Notes: generated by a model from the sequence alone, not told the origin. A stretch of 64,000 nt of DNA from Symbiodinium microadriaticum (GCA_001939145.1 LSRX01000137.1:504745-568744); one strand, 5' to 3'. Shown: positions 32,224 through 41,889, counted from the stretch's first letter. Made by a program: numbers and translations.

Positions 32224-32356
32224 GCCCAGAATGCCCAATAGGTACCCCTTCATAAGGAAGAGAGTTTAGGGTTTAGGGTTAGTAGCTTAAATCATAGTAT
32301 GAGGCCCGTTAGAATTTAAGGTATTTTCCTTAGTTAAGGGGTATTGGGCTCTCTGG
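32224..32356. repeat. Inverted-repeat element, family 1, copy g, holding telomere-like units
   Basis: CCCAGAATGCCCAATAGG to GGTATTGGGCTCTCTGG. About 25 bases of GAGTTTAGGGTTTAGGGTTA sit in the left arm where other copies have none. Confidence 0.75.
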
Positions 32357-32463
32357 ATGTTGCATTTCGAGGAGCTCAGAAGCTTGGGCTGCAGGGACTC
32401 AGAGCTTAACCTCTTCGGGCTGAGGGTTCGTGTGAAGAGAGCGACGAAGAAAGGTCACAAGTA
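32357..32463 (+). CDS. Coding island exactly between two family-1 elements
   Basis: The plus strand is open from one element edge to the next: LHFEELRSLGCRDSELNLFG then LRVRVKRATKKGHK; the minus strand has stops in its frames. Reading on past the second element, the plus strand continues SKSPAPSKKKSPSSASYHVR then EEHPKPAPAAS (32606-32697) and reaches TAA. A basic, unrecognised protein. Confidence 0.4.
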
Positions 32464-32602
32464 CCCAGAGAGCCCAATACCCCTTAATTAAGGAATAGAC
32501 CTTAAGCTCTAAGGGGCTTAATATTGTGATTTTAAGCCTTAAATCACAATATTAAGCCCCTTAGAGCTTAAGCCTTAATTAAGGGGTATTGGGCTCTCTG
32601 GG
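32464..32602. repeat. Inverted-repeat element, family 1, copy h, near-perfect palindrome
   Basis: CCCAGAGAGCCCAATACCCC to GGGGTATTGGGCTCTCTGGG, almost fully self-complementary over 139 bases with a centre at TTTTAAGCCTTAAAT. Flanked by TA on both sides, which fits a TA target duplication as in Tc1/mariner-type elements. Confidence 0.9.
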
Positions 32603-33242
32603 TATCTAAAAGTCCAGCTCCCTCGAAAAAGAAAAGCCCATCATCTGCAAGCTACCATGTAAGAGAGGAGCACCCAAAGCCTGCACCAGCAGCCAGTTAA
32701 GGCTTGTCTTTCTAGATTGGACTGGCGACTTGTTGCCTGCTAATCCTAACCGGGTTTAGGGTTTAAGGCTCAGGGTTTAGGTTTATTTCTGGAAATTGAA
32801 GTAGCCAGGGAAAAAACAAGTATAGACGTGTATTTCACAATGCTTCCTTTCCCAGAGGGTCCATATACCTTACCATTATGGCACCATGTCCCAAAACAAA
32901 CATCCTTACGATGGTGTTGAAGGACCTAATTCCCTAGTAGTAGTACATATGGACCTCTTGGTTTATCATAAAACCCTAAACCTTAAAGCCTAAACCCTAC
33001 ACCCTACACCCTCTTAGTCGTTCAGGTCCCTAAACTCTACCCCCTAAACCCTAAGCCCTATGAGTGGTTCCCTTTAGAAGGGGCACAGGTCCCTAAAAAG
33101 AGGCGTTCAAGCATATGGTACTCCAGAACCCCCGGTTCAGGCTTTGAGGTTGGGCGGGCTCGGATTTGGGATTTGGGGTTTCGGGGTTAGGGGTTCAGAG
33201 ATTTAGGGTTTAGGGGTTTAGGAGTTCACGGATTTAGGGTTT

Positions 33243-33351
33243 AGTTTACTTCCCCCCAAAAAAGCCAGGATAGCAAAAGGTTAAACTTTCAGATTGCTAC
33301 GGAATTATAAGAACCCCTAGAGGTTTAACGGTTGGGTATTGGGGAACTAAG
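33243..33351. repeat. Inverted-repeat element, family 7, copy d
   Basis: AGTTTACTTCCCCCCAAAAA to GGGTATTGGGGAACTAAG. Confidence 0.65.
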
Positions 33352-33555
33352 CTAGGGGTTCAGGGTTTAGGGTTTAAGCTGAACAGAAACTCGAAAGCCA
33401 GCTACATGGTTTGGGCACGTGTGAGGCTTCCAAGCCGTGAAGCCCCAAACCCTAGGACTCAAATCTGATAATACCCCCAAACCCTATGTAGACCCTTAAG
33501 CAGATCCTAGATAAAGTTTAGGGTTTAGGGTTTAAGTTTAGGGTTTAGGGTTTAA

Positions 33556-33667
33556 CCTTAAAGGACCAAATGACCCCTTAAAAGTCGGGGCCCTAGACCC
33601 TTATGCTATGAATCCCTATATGGTATATGAACCCTAAACCCTTTTAGGGTCCTTTGCGTCCTTAAGG
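33556..33667. repeat. Inverted-repeat element, family 5, copy c (inverted)
   Basis: CCTTAAAGGACCAAATGACC to GGGTCCTTTGCGTCCTTAAGG. Confidence 0.75.
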
Positions 33668-33884
33668 TAGAGCTTCTAAGTCCATAGAACAACTAGTTAC
33701 TAAGTCCCCCGACCCTCCTAAACCCTAAACCCTAAAACCCTAAACGGGCTTGAGAGTTCGTATAACTTCCATCGGGCGTTATGGGTGTTTTAGGGTTTTC
33801 ATCCCTTCAGGACGAAAAGAACTCTAAAAGGGCTTAGGGTCCCTTTAAGGTCTCTTATAAGGGTTAGGGTTTAGGGTTTAGGGG

Positions 33885-33996
33885 TTAAGGACGAAAAGAA
33901 CCCTAAAAGGGTTTAGGGTTCATATACCCATACAGGGTTTCACGGTATACGGATTTAGGGCCCCTGCTTTTAGGGGTCAATTGGTACTTAAGGTCA
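33885..33996. repeat. Inverted-repeat element, family 5, copy d
   Basis: TTAAGGACGAAAAGAACCCT to GGGGTCAATTGGTACTTAAGG; a partial start of the same family lies at 33812-33850. Confidence 0.75.
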
Positions 33997-34261
33997 GTAC
34001 TTCACCTGGAGTAACCTTCGTACTACTACCCACTTCCCCTCAACCCTAAAGCCTAAGCCCTAAACTCAACCCTAAACCCCTAAACCCTAAACCCCTGAAC
34101 CCCTAAACCCTAAACCCCAAACCCCTAGACCCCAAATCCCTGAACCAGAATTCCTAGACCTCAGGAAGCACAACACCTGGGCTCTCCGAGCACTGTCAGA
34201 ATGCCGCCCGGCCTAGGCAAGGCCCTCCCTCCAGCCGCACTCCATGGCTATCTCTTTATAT

Positions 34262-34366
34262 TCATATGTATGTGTATATATATATATATATATATAGGTA
34301 TGTATGTATGTATGTATGTATGTATATACACATATACATATGTATGCGTATATATATATATATATA
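34262..34366. repeat. TA / GTAT microsatellite at the retrotransposon 5' edge
   Basis: Pure (TA)n, then (TATG)n, CATATA, and (TA)n again ending at 34366, where unique retrotransposon sequence begins. Confidence 0.9.
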
Positions 34367-34600
34367 GGGCTCAGAACACGCCGACAGAGGCGATTGCTGT
34401 GGCCCCAGGCACCTAAAACGGTGTGTCAGGGCTCCCCCGTAGTCATTGCTAAGTCCCCTAGCTGGCATCGGCGCCTCCGCAAGCGCCGCTCCGCTGCAAG
34501 GGCACTTTTGCGAAAGGGGTTGAACCCTAGCAAGCGAAGGCTGAGGGACTTAGCTGTCCATCACGGGACAGCTCCTCACACTTCAGGCCTCCTGAGCCGA

Positions 34601-35779
34601 ATGGGCAGGGGAGGAAAGTCTGGACAGCAGCCATGGCAGCAAGGAGACCGTGGATATCGGGTCTGGCCTGGTGCCTATTCGCCGCAGCAGTATGCTGCCA
34701 AGGACAAGAGACCCTGGAGGTCAGAGAACACCAGGGCAGCACCGACCTTCCCTTCCTATGCGTCGGTGACCGTCCCGACGGACAAGCCACTGGCGACTGG
34801 CTCAGCCACAGACAGAGCTGGGGGTCGAACCTCTTCTACCACCCCGGCGATTCAGGCGGCTCTCAATCAGACCAGGAAGGCCGAGAATCGTGTGATACGG
34901 TTGCACGACGCCTTGGCCGAATCGGGGAAGCTTTGGGAGGAGTATCAAGCCCAGATGAAAGAGGCCTTCCGCTTGGAACGCCTCCGTTTCGCCAAGGACA
35001 AAGACAAGCTCGCGAAAGCCATCTTGGAGGCCGAGGAAGCACAGGAGGCAGCCAGACAGAACCTTCGCAACGTCTTCGCCGGCTCGCAGGGCATTGCGGA
35101 GACCGGAGACGTGACTATGGACGGACCAGATGCCGATCAGGTCTTCTCCGAATGGCTACGAGAGGAAGCTGGAGACGACGATGCTATGATACGGAGGGCA
35201 TTGGCACCGGCCTCGCAGACGCCAAATCGGGGGGCCCGGCCGGCGCAGAGGACCCCCACTCCTGGCCCAGGTCAGGCGGTGATGGCTCCACCTGGATTGG
35301 CGATTGCCCCAACGCCTCCAGCCATGACAGACCCGTACTACAATGCAATGTCGCCGACGATGGTCCCCGCAGGGCTTTACCCTCATGCCTACATGGGGCA
35401 GGCTCCTATGATTCCGGCTGGAGCTACCGGGGCTTTTCTGCAGCCACACTTGGCGATGATGGGGGCTACTGGCCCTGCTGAAGGGTTAGTACCTGAGACA
35501 GCAGAGGGAGCCGCTCCGCCGAATCCGGCCCCGCCGTCTTCTGGCGAACCAGTGGCGGAGGGCTATGGGAGAAGCCCCACCTTGCAAGATCGAGTTGCCC
35601 GGCGCAAAGCCATGGAGCCTTTTGGTGGTTCCCGTCAACCACCTGCAGTAACGGACGAAGGAGCGACAACCGACACAGCTGGCCCTGCAACGGGGCCTAC
35701 ACGGCCTGGCAGTGTCCCCATTGTGGAGGACGACGACGAGGACGAGTTAATCAATGAAGGTGGCAACGATCTCAGCTAG
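34601..35779 (+). CDS. Retrotransposon ORF1, coiled-coil gag-like protein
   Basis: ORF1 proteins of LINEs bind the element RNA. I chose the ATG at 34601 (MGRGGKSGQQPWQQGDRG), because the frame above it runs back into microsatellite. Order: basic Gly/Gln-rich start, Ser/Thr/Pro-rich linker, a strong charged coiled coil (about 34880-35090; KLWEEYQAQMKEAFRLERLR then FAKDKDKLAKAILEAEEAQE), a Pro/Met/Ala-rich low-complexity part, and an acidic tail ending VEDDDEDELINEGGNDLS. No RRM, CCHC knuckle or esterase motif seen. The TAG stop overlaps the next frame, which is open from 35758, giving a 22-base overlap in the -1 frame. Confidence 0.75.
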   Translation: MGRGGKSGQQPWQQGDRGYRVWPGAYSPQQYAAKDKRPWRSENTRAAPTFPSYASVTVPTDKPLATGSATDRAGGRTSSTTPAIQAALNQTRKAENRVIRLHDALAESGKLWEEYQAQMKEAFRLERLRFAKDKDKLAKAILEAEEAQEAARQNLRNVFAGSQGIAETGDVTMDGPDADQVFSEWLREEAGDDDAMIRRALAPASQTPNRGARPAQRTPTPGPGQAVMAPPGLAIAPTPPAMTDPYYNAMSPTMVPAGLYPHAYMGQAPMIPAGATGAFLQPHLAMMGATGPAEGLVPETAEGAAPPNPAPPSSGEPVAEGYGRSPTLQDRVARRKAMEPFGGSRQPPAVTDEGATTDTAGPATGPTRPGSVPIVEDDDEDELINEGGNDLS

Positions 35780-38700
35780 TGGCTGCTTCCCCACGAAGGG
35801 GCTGGAGTCGACGCCTCCCTGACTCATCTATCCCCGGGCCACACTTGGGAGTGTGTGCCTGCGGACGTGATGAAGACGGCGGTGAATCGGCCTTAGCCTA
35901 TTCGTGGTTGAAGCAACCGGAGGGAATGAGTGGCCTTTTTGTACAGCTGTTTGTACAGTTTTGCGGCCCAGCCACCTCACCAGCACATAGTCGACGCTCT
36001 CTTCGTCCTTCCTCAGCCACGAAGGGCGCAGGGCCTGGATTTTCCTTATCCCTGCATCCGCTCCGTCACATGCCTCCGTTTTTGGGGCGCCATCCCACTA
36101 CATTGGGAGCATTCTGGCATGGCTTAGCCCTGTCCTGGATTTGCCACCTTCCTGCTTGGCCTTATGCAGGACTTTTGCGATGTCTTCGAAGTCAAAGGGA
36201 GACCTCTCGAATGACCGTGCCCGCCACATGCTTTACCTGTAAGGGTTGCGGGAAGCACTTTGTGGCTAGATACAGTGGGCCTTTTTCAAGCAGTCCTAGG
36301 GGTTGTGAGGGTGGGAGCCTAAGAAAGGCATCGGTGGCTCTGGGGCCTTCTCCTTACCCCCCTCTCCTAGGACTTTGCTGCAGCCCAAGCCTCATGATAG
36401 ACAGCAGAGCCCGCACAGCAACTCAACAAGCGGGTGGATCTGACGAACGCCTAATTAAGCCACCAGTAGACAGTCGCGCTGAACCGTTCTTTCATGCTAG
36501 GTTCATGGCGCTCAGTTTTGGAGGCAATTCCGCCATGGCCTTCCTCTTGGCATTGGCTGGTGTGCATCTTCTAGTGCTTTGGAGGCTGCTTCTGCGTGCA
36601 CTGCCAGGGGGACGCTCTCCCATGCAAACTTTCCTCCGTGTGCCATGCGCAGCAGTCCCGGACGCTCTCGTCTTGCCATGGGGCCTAATTGGAAGTCCAG
36701 CCTATGCTGACTTGGTTGGCTGCCATGCTAGCCTGCACAAACGCAAGCCCCGCCCTGCTCGCATCCCCTTTTGGTTTAGGGCCTTGCTTTGGTTTGGTGC
36801 ACTCCCAGTTCAGGTTTGGGCGGTCCCCCCTGAGATTGCAAGTGCCCTCACTGAGGCACACCAAGTTTTGACTCCAGACCCCGACAGCTCTGCAACACAA
36901 GGGGACGGCCGCAATAGTGCCTGGCATGACATGGTCGCTGACCTCCAGCCCGCTTCTCGCCAAGAGGCACGTGAACCTGAAGAACTCCCTCCCCCTCCAT
37001 CCGAGGCGCCAGGTTCTTCTCAGGACAATACAGGCCAGGGGTATAGGGCCCGTGTCGAAGCGGACATAGCTTCAAAAGGAGCTTCCAGCTGTCTTCAAGC
37101 ACAGCCTGGACTTTGCGTTGTCACTCCGGGCGTTACAGTTTTAGCACGGGTTACCCTCTGCGCCCCGGGACATCGCTTGACAACCTCAGAGATACACATA
37201 GATCTCCCAGCCACAATCGAGCATTTCATGGACCGCATCTATGAGGCTGCACCTGTGCCGCTCGACTATTGCTGGAACAAGCTTGTCCCAGTCATGCCGC
37301 AGCTTGGTGATGGCATTGCGACTCTGATAGTCACACCGCATTGGTTCAAGCAGGCGGGTCTCGCCGTGGTCTTGATAGATGCCAGGCCTGTCACTGGCAA
37401 AGTCTTTGCTGAAGTTTTGCCCAACCAAACGTGCCTTGAAGCCATCCAGCGAATCGTTGGTCCCTCTGTCTGCTCCCCTTACGAGGTGTATGTCGCTGGA
37501 AGCCTTCGGCCCTTGCAGGCAGGATGGGAGATATGCGTTGAGGAGGGTGATACCATGCGTGTGGTTCCTGCAGGGCATGTTCCTCTCTGGGGCCCATCCC
37601 TAGAGTACTCCCTCCTCCAACCTACGCCATGGTTGAGTCTTGACCCTATCCCCACCACTGCAAGAGCACTGTGCGTTCTACTCCTGCAAGACTCTGGCAA
37701 ATACTTGTTCAGCGATTTTGTCCAATGTGACTTCCAGAACATGTTGCGCGTCACACACTTTGTCGGAGCCGAGATGTCTGAGTCGCGCATCGTGTCGGCA
37801 CAGGGTCCAATCCCGTACGTTTACCACGGTGTCCCGGTACGTGGTATCATCGCGGTGGTTGGACGGAGTACCGAGCGCGATCAGCAGAATCGTCCATTGC
37901 CGGCAATTCTGTTTCTGGACGCCAGGCCAGTGGGTCAAGACATGAACTTCTGCGTTCTTGATCGCTACCGAGTGTCTCGCGACTTCTTGCGTGGATACGT
38001 TCAATGTCCACCGCCTCCAGGGCATAGGTTGGCAGTCATGGGCGGACAGCTGAGGAATGATGGCTATGAGTTCCATAGTGGGGAGGTTTTAGTTCTAGCC
38101 TTCCTGCCTGATGATCAGGTCGGACCTGAGGACGCCGAGTCGGAACCTGACGGCTCTGATGATCCGTCACAGTCCCAGGACGGCGAACCAGGGTCCGACG
38201 ATTCAACAAGGTCGAGGTCGAGGCACAGGGATGTCTCTCTATCCAAAGCAAGTGGCGACAGCTCATACCAAAGTCACCTTCCCCCGCCCGAGGGCTCAGG
38301 TGTGGGTCACGTAGCTTTGCAAGGCTACATCACTTCTGGCCCCCAAACGCCAGTCCTTCTGCCATCCCGCCTTGAGATTTGCTGGAAAGCAATTAGCCTG
38401 CTGACAGGTTCCATACCGCGGCTTGAGATTCAGTTTGAGGGCACTTGTATCGGGGTTGAGTGGCAAGCTGGCAACGACAGTAAACCTTTGGAAGATAGGA
38501 TTGGTGATGCCCCCGACCCACAGGGTACCCCAAACCAGCAGAGCCGAGAGAACGGGGCACATGGTCTTCCTGACCTACGAGTTCCGGGGGATCGTTCCCC
38601 CAGACGCGGGCAGCCGCCGCCCTTCCAAGTCGAGGCACCAGAGGTCCGCGACCAGCCGCAAAGGCCAGCTCAGGTACGTGCTCTCTTTGTTGTGCTCTGT

Positions 38701-40968
38701 GAGGATTATAGGCCAGAAGTTATCCCATTGTCGCTCGGGCCGCCTGTCAACCTAGGGAACACTCTGCGTGAAGTTCAGGCGTTGCGACTGCCTGACACCA
38801 GGAGATACTTCCCGCGCCTTCTTACGGTTGAGCCTCAGCCTTGTGCCGATATGGCCATCCTGTTGGGAATCCCAGGTTTGCCGGGCCCCTTCTGTGATGT
38901 GATCTTCGACTGCAGGGCCGTAGGGGGATACGTCTTTGCAGGTCACGCAGATCCGGAGGCTACAAAAGCGGAGCTTCTAGCGATAGCTGGTTTTGTTGGC
39001 CGGGTTGACATCACGGTATGGGTTCCTGCTGTCCGCGGACCGCTTCCAGATCTCCATCCTTCACACCTGTCCAGCGGTGACTTGGTCTCCCTGGCACCAC
39101 GAGGCGTCCTGCCTCTTCGCCTTGAGCCATTAGTTAATATGCTCCGGCGACCAGAGATATGGGACCAACGAGCTGTTGTTCCCACTGCCTTTGATCCCGG
39201 AGTGTGGTTACTAACAGACGAGGGGCCGTGCTTTCACCCGCTGCCCGCTGGGGCGGGACGCATTTGTCGGCGTGTGCTTGCAGGTACCTTGCGCTATGAC
39301 CCTGAGCGCCTCTTCACCGTTGCACCTGCGCCGCAAATCAGAAATTTCTGTTCCTTGGGAGTTGCTGCGTCAGCGGTCCTCGTTGTAACACAGCAGGCGG
39401 CGCAGCCTCTGGATGCTGACCCCAGTCCCTGCATCGTCATCCTCGATCTGAGGCCCTTACAGCTGGGCATGACATGGGCCTTTGCTTCGGCTGGGATCTT
39501 TTTCTTTCATCTCTTTGCTGAGGACTTGGATTTTCCCTGCCGGGAAGGTTTCCAATTGATCGCAGAGGGTGCCCCTCGCGTGCTCTCCAGGCCAGGTGTC
39601 GCTTTGCGCGTTGTCGATGGAACACGCATCGTGGTGTCTTGCGCCCCGTCCCCACGGGCTGCTACTGCCGGCCCTGGTACCTCCAGCTCCGGTTCGGAAT
39701 ACTTCGACTCCGGTGCACCATCGAATGAGGAAGACGACAGTGAGACTGAGGATCGTCCAATTGACAGGCCAGCTGGTGCACCGGTGGGACTGCCACCCCC
39801 ACAGCCAAATGAGCCACATGAGGGGCCCTTGGAGAGACGAACTGTCAACGGGTCCGTCGGCCCCCTCTGCTTTCCACGATTAAGCATTGCGGCTTTAATC
39901 CTCTTGTGCACTGCACCCGCCTTAGCATCAGTCGTGGCAGATCCAGAGAGCAATGGCCTTTTGGCCGATGGCAAGGGGCCCATGTCCGGAAGCGCCCTTT
40001 TACAGACTCCGTCTGATCTTGCCATTGATGTCGGGGCTGCTGTCGTAATCTGCAGACTGCTGTGTGAGCCCTGTTGCTCAACACCGTCAGTGCAAGCTGC
40101 CCTCCAAGCGCTTCGTACTGCCACCAGAAATCTAGGCGCTGCATGGCCTCTTATTCCCAATAACCTTGCTGCCCTCTTTGAGGTTGAGGCTGAGGCACAA
40201 GAACCACAGGTTGCACCTAGCACGACGAGGGTCTCTTTTGCTGTGCTAACACCAGACTACCCCCCGGAACTCGGGGAAGTCGACCTCGAATTGCCATGTA
40301 CACCTGATGAGGCGATTCAGGCCATCCAAGCTGCACGCCCGACACCGTCATATGTGCGCTTTCCCTTCCTAGTTCCAGCCTCGCCTCAGTCGATTGTTGG
40401 ATTTGCAGTCGTCATTGCCACTCCTAGATGGGCACCGTCAGCCCTAACAATTATGATCAACACGAGTGCCATCGACGGCCGTGTTTTTGCCTGCAACGCC
40501 CCGGATTACGCTGACTTCGATACTTTGGTCGCAATGGCAAATCTGCCGCCTCAGGCTGACTACCATGTTTTTGTTGGCAGCGATGACCAGCCTATTCACG
40601 AAGCAGCCCAGATCCACCTTGTCGCAGGTATCCAAGTGTGCATTACCTTTGCTGACCATGCACCCCCCATTGGCCTCCCGCTAGCAAGAATCCTTTTTCT
40701 GCCCGATGCCTGGGGCCATGAAGTCACTTTCCCACAAGTCGAGATCGACTTTGCCTATTGTGTCGTGCATGAGGGCAGGCGTGTTCTGCATATTGAAAAC
40801 TACCAGCATCCTTTCAGATTCCGCGTCAATCTAGCGCGCCGGCTTGGCGTTGATGAACGAGGGCTGCGTACACTCCCTGCACGCCGAGCACCGGGCAACA
40901 TCTCCATCGACGGGGTGCGCTGTCGGAATTTGATCGCAGCGTGCCAGGATCCTTCACCGAGGCCGTAG
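35758..40968 (+). CDS. Retrotransposon ORF2, part 1: N-terminal region and modules 1-3
   Basis: Open from just after a TGA (35755-35757) to TAG at 40966. The first 450 codons are Cys/His- and hydrophobic-rich, with a possible zinc motif (CFTCKGCGKHF near 36230) and two hydrophobic segments (AMAFLLALAGVHLLVLWRLL near 36540; WFRALLWFGALPVQVWA near 36775). Three copies of a module of about 330-340 residues follow, at about 37110-38130, 38675-39650 and from 40228. Each first half has a pattern like VLxxDYxPE ... RFPxLVxxxPQ ... IxDxRxVxGxVFA ... YxVFVG; each second half has LxDARP-like and GxxVxVxxLP-like motifs. Acidic Ser-rich linkers separate them. The TAG falls inside the second half of module 3, so it interrupts a domain. 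No known family recognised. Confidence 0.75.
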   Translation, partial: RWQRSQLVAASPRRGWSRRLPDSSIPGPHLGVCACGRDEDGGESALAYSWLKQPEGMSGLFVQLFVQFCGPATSPAHSRRSLRPSSATKGAGPGFSLSLHPLRHMPPFLGRHPTTLGAFWHGLALSWICHLPAWPYAGLLRCLRSQRETSRMTVPATCFTCKGCGKHFVARYSGPFSSSPRGCEGGSLRKASVALGPSPYPPLLGLCCSPSLMIDSRARTATQQAGGSDERLIKPPVDSRAEPFFHARFMALSFGGNSAMAFLLALAGVHLLVLWRLLLRALPGGRSPMQTFLRVPCAAVPDALVLPWGLIGSPAYADLVGCHASLHKRKPRPARIPFWFRALLWFGALPVQVWAVPPEIASALTEAHQVLTPDPDSSATQGDGRNSAWHDMVADLQPASRQEAREPEELPPPPSEAPGSSQDNTGQGYRARVEADIASKGASSCLQAQPGLCVVTPGVTVLARVTLCAPGHRLTTSEIHIDLPATIEHFMDRIYEAAPVPLDYCWNKLVPVMPQLGDGIATLIVTPHWFKQAGLAVVLIDARPVTGKVFAEVLPNQTCLEAIQRIVGPSVCSPYEVYVAGSLRPLQAGWEICVEEGDTMRVVPAGHVPLWGPSLEYSLLQPTPWLSLDPIPTTARALCVLLLQDSGKYLFSDFVQCDFQNMLRVTHFVGAEMSESRIVSAQGPIPYVYHGVPVRGIIAVVGRSTERDQQNRPLPAILFLDARPVGQDMNFCVLDRYRVSRDFLRGYVQCPPPPGHRLAVMGGQLRNDGYEFHSGEVLVLAFLPDDQVGPEDAESEPDGSDDPSQSQDGEPGSDDSTRSRSRHRDVSLSKASGDSSYQSHLPPPEGSGVGHVALQGYITSGPQTPVLLPSRLEICWKAISLLTGSIPRLEIQFEGTCIGVEWQAGNDSKPLEDRIGDAPDPQGTPNQQSRENGAHGLPDLRVPGDRSPRRGQPPPFQVEAPEVRDQPQRPAQVRALFVVLCEDYRPEVIPLSLGPPVNLGNTLREVQALRLPDTRRYFPRLLTVEPQPCADMAILLGIPGLPGPFCDVIFDCRAVGGYVFAGHADPEATKAELLAIAGFVGRVDITVWVPAVRGPLPDLHPSHLSSGDLVSLAPRGVLPLRLEPLVNMLRRPEIWDQRAVVPTAFDPGVWLLTDEGPCFHPLPAGAGRICRRVLAGTLRYDPERLFTVAPAPQIRNFCSLGVAASAVLVVTQQAAQPLDADPSPCIVILDLRPLQLGMTWAFASAGIFFFHLFAEDLDFPCREGFQLIAEGAPRVLSRPGVALRVVDGTRIVVSCAPSPRAATAGPGTSSSGSEYFDSGAPSNEEDDSETEDRPIDRPAGAPVGLPPPQPNEPHEGPLERRTVNGSVGPLCFPRLSIAALILLCTAPALASVVADPESNGLLADGKGPMSGSALLQTPSDLAIDVGAAVVICRLLCEPCCSTPSVQAALQALRTATRNLGAAWPLIPNNLAALFEVEAEAQEPQVAPSTTRVSFAVLTPDYPPELGEVDLELPCTPDEAIQAIQAARPTPSYVRFPFLVPASPQSIVGFAVVIATPRWAPSALTIMINTSAIDGRVFACNAPDYADFDTLVAMANLPPQADYHVFVGSDDQPIHEAAQIHLVAGIQVCITFADHAPPIGLPLARILFLPDAWGHEVTFPQVEIDFAYCVVHEGRRVLHIENYQHPFRFRVNLARRLGVDERGLRTLPARRAPGNISIDGVRCRNLIAACQDPSPRP

Positions 40969-41889
40969 GGTGAGCCCTCAGGGTTCTTCCTTGACCAACG
41001 CCCCATCCAAGGCGGCTTCGCATTTCTCCGGCTCTTTGACTCGGAACCAGACGTGTCGGGATTGCATCGAATCTTTGCCTCTGAAGCACCTCAAGGCTGG
41101 ATGCCACGCTTTAGCACTGACCATCATCCTGACGGCAGGCCTGCCTTTGAACATGGGTTGGTGGTTGTCGTTGACTATGTGCCTGATCCCGCTTCCATTG
41201 CAACACCTGTTGAGGCCCCGGCTAATGCCACAGAAGGAGCACAAACTCAGGGAGGTGTCGCCACGAATACCCAGGACGGTTCATCCCTGCCTGCGGGCAC
41301 CAACGACAGGGAGCAGGATGATGAGGGCGATGCAGCCCGTAGTAACCAAGGGCGAGTTGAGTCGGATCAGCCGGGGCCTTCCACTGCCCAGAACCCAGAG
41401 CTACATGGTGTCTTCCTTGTCCTTGCGCAAGATTACACGGCAGAGCTTGTTGAAGCACGCATGCCGGTAGCCACTCAACCTGCAGTCGCGCTCCTCTATG
41501 CATCTCGTGCAAGAGCCAGCAGAGACCGAGAGCGTTTTCCCGTTCTCTGTGCGGTTGATCCGCAGCCCTTAGGCTCGCAAGCCATCTTACTGGCCCTACC
41601 CCTTTGGGCCCCTGACGGCGTTGTGGCCGCTTTTGACTTGACCAACGTCGATGGGAGGCTGTTCGCCTTGAAAATCGGGAACCGAGCCACCAGAGAAGGA
41701 CTGCTACAAGCAGCCGAGTTGCCTAATGACCCACGATTTGAGGTCTTTGTGGGTAACATGCCCTGGCCCGTTCCAGCAGCCACCCTCGTTGATGTGGGGC
41801 AAGGTGATCTAATACAGGTTACCTTCATAGGACGAGGGCATGCAATTGTTGCTTCCTTTGCGGACATGCTTCAATCTACACAAGGGTGA
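40969..41889 (+). CDS. Retrotransposon ORF2, part 2: end of module 3 and first half of module 4
   Basis: Same frame as part 1, open directly after the TAG: GFFLDQRPIQGGFAFLRLFD matches the second-half motif AILFLDARPVGQDMNFCVLD of module 1, so the protein sequence continues across the stop. Module 4 starts near 41407 (GVFLVLAQDYTAELVEARMP), includes SQAILLALPLWAPDGVVAAF and VDGRLFALKIG, and is cut by TGA at 41887. Confidence 0.7.
   Translation, partial: GEPSGFFLDQRPIQGGFAFLRLFDSEPDVSGLHRIFASEAPQGWMPRFSTDHHPDGRPAFEHGLVVVVDYVPDPASIATPVEAPANATEGAQTQGGVATNTQDGSSLPAGTNDREQDDEGDAARSNQGRVESDQPGPSTAQNPELHGVFLVLAQDYTAELVEARMPVATQPAVALLYASRARASRDRERFPVLCAVDPQPLGSQAILLALPLWAPDGVVAAFDLTNVDGRLFALKIGNRATREGLLQAAELPNDPRFEVFVGNMPWPVPAATLVDVGQGDLIQVTFIGRGHAIVASFADMLQSTQG

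Larger units (their letters stand above)
1..34200. repeat. Telomere-like repeat domain (TTTAGGG / CCCTAAA) with embedded elements
   Basis: Degenerate heptamers and octamers of TTTAGGG, TTTAGGGG, TTTTAGGG and their complements fill most of the sequence between short unique islands. Blocks of the G-rich strand and of the C-rich strand alternate every 0.3-2 kb, so this is not a chromosome end, which would run one way. Purest G-rich blocks: 2765-2831, 9340-9430, 17700-17885, 28110-28240, 30540-30790. Purest C-rich blocks: 8480-8830, 9655-10085, 10580-10665, 13750-13855, 24240-24330. Beyond 34,200 the repeat is almost absent. TTTAGGG is the plant-type telomere unit also reported for dinoflagellates. 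My reading is that most of it lies in introns of minus-strand genes. Confidence 0.85.

Noticed and set aside
1-34200. A true chromosome end
   Set aside because: The repeat is degenerate, flips strand many times and continues through unique islands; a telomere would be uniform and terminal.
34304-34600. Upstream start of retrotransposon ORF1 in the microsatellite
   Set aside because: The first codons there are repeat; the ATG at 34601 is in frame and outside it.
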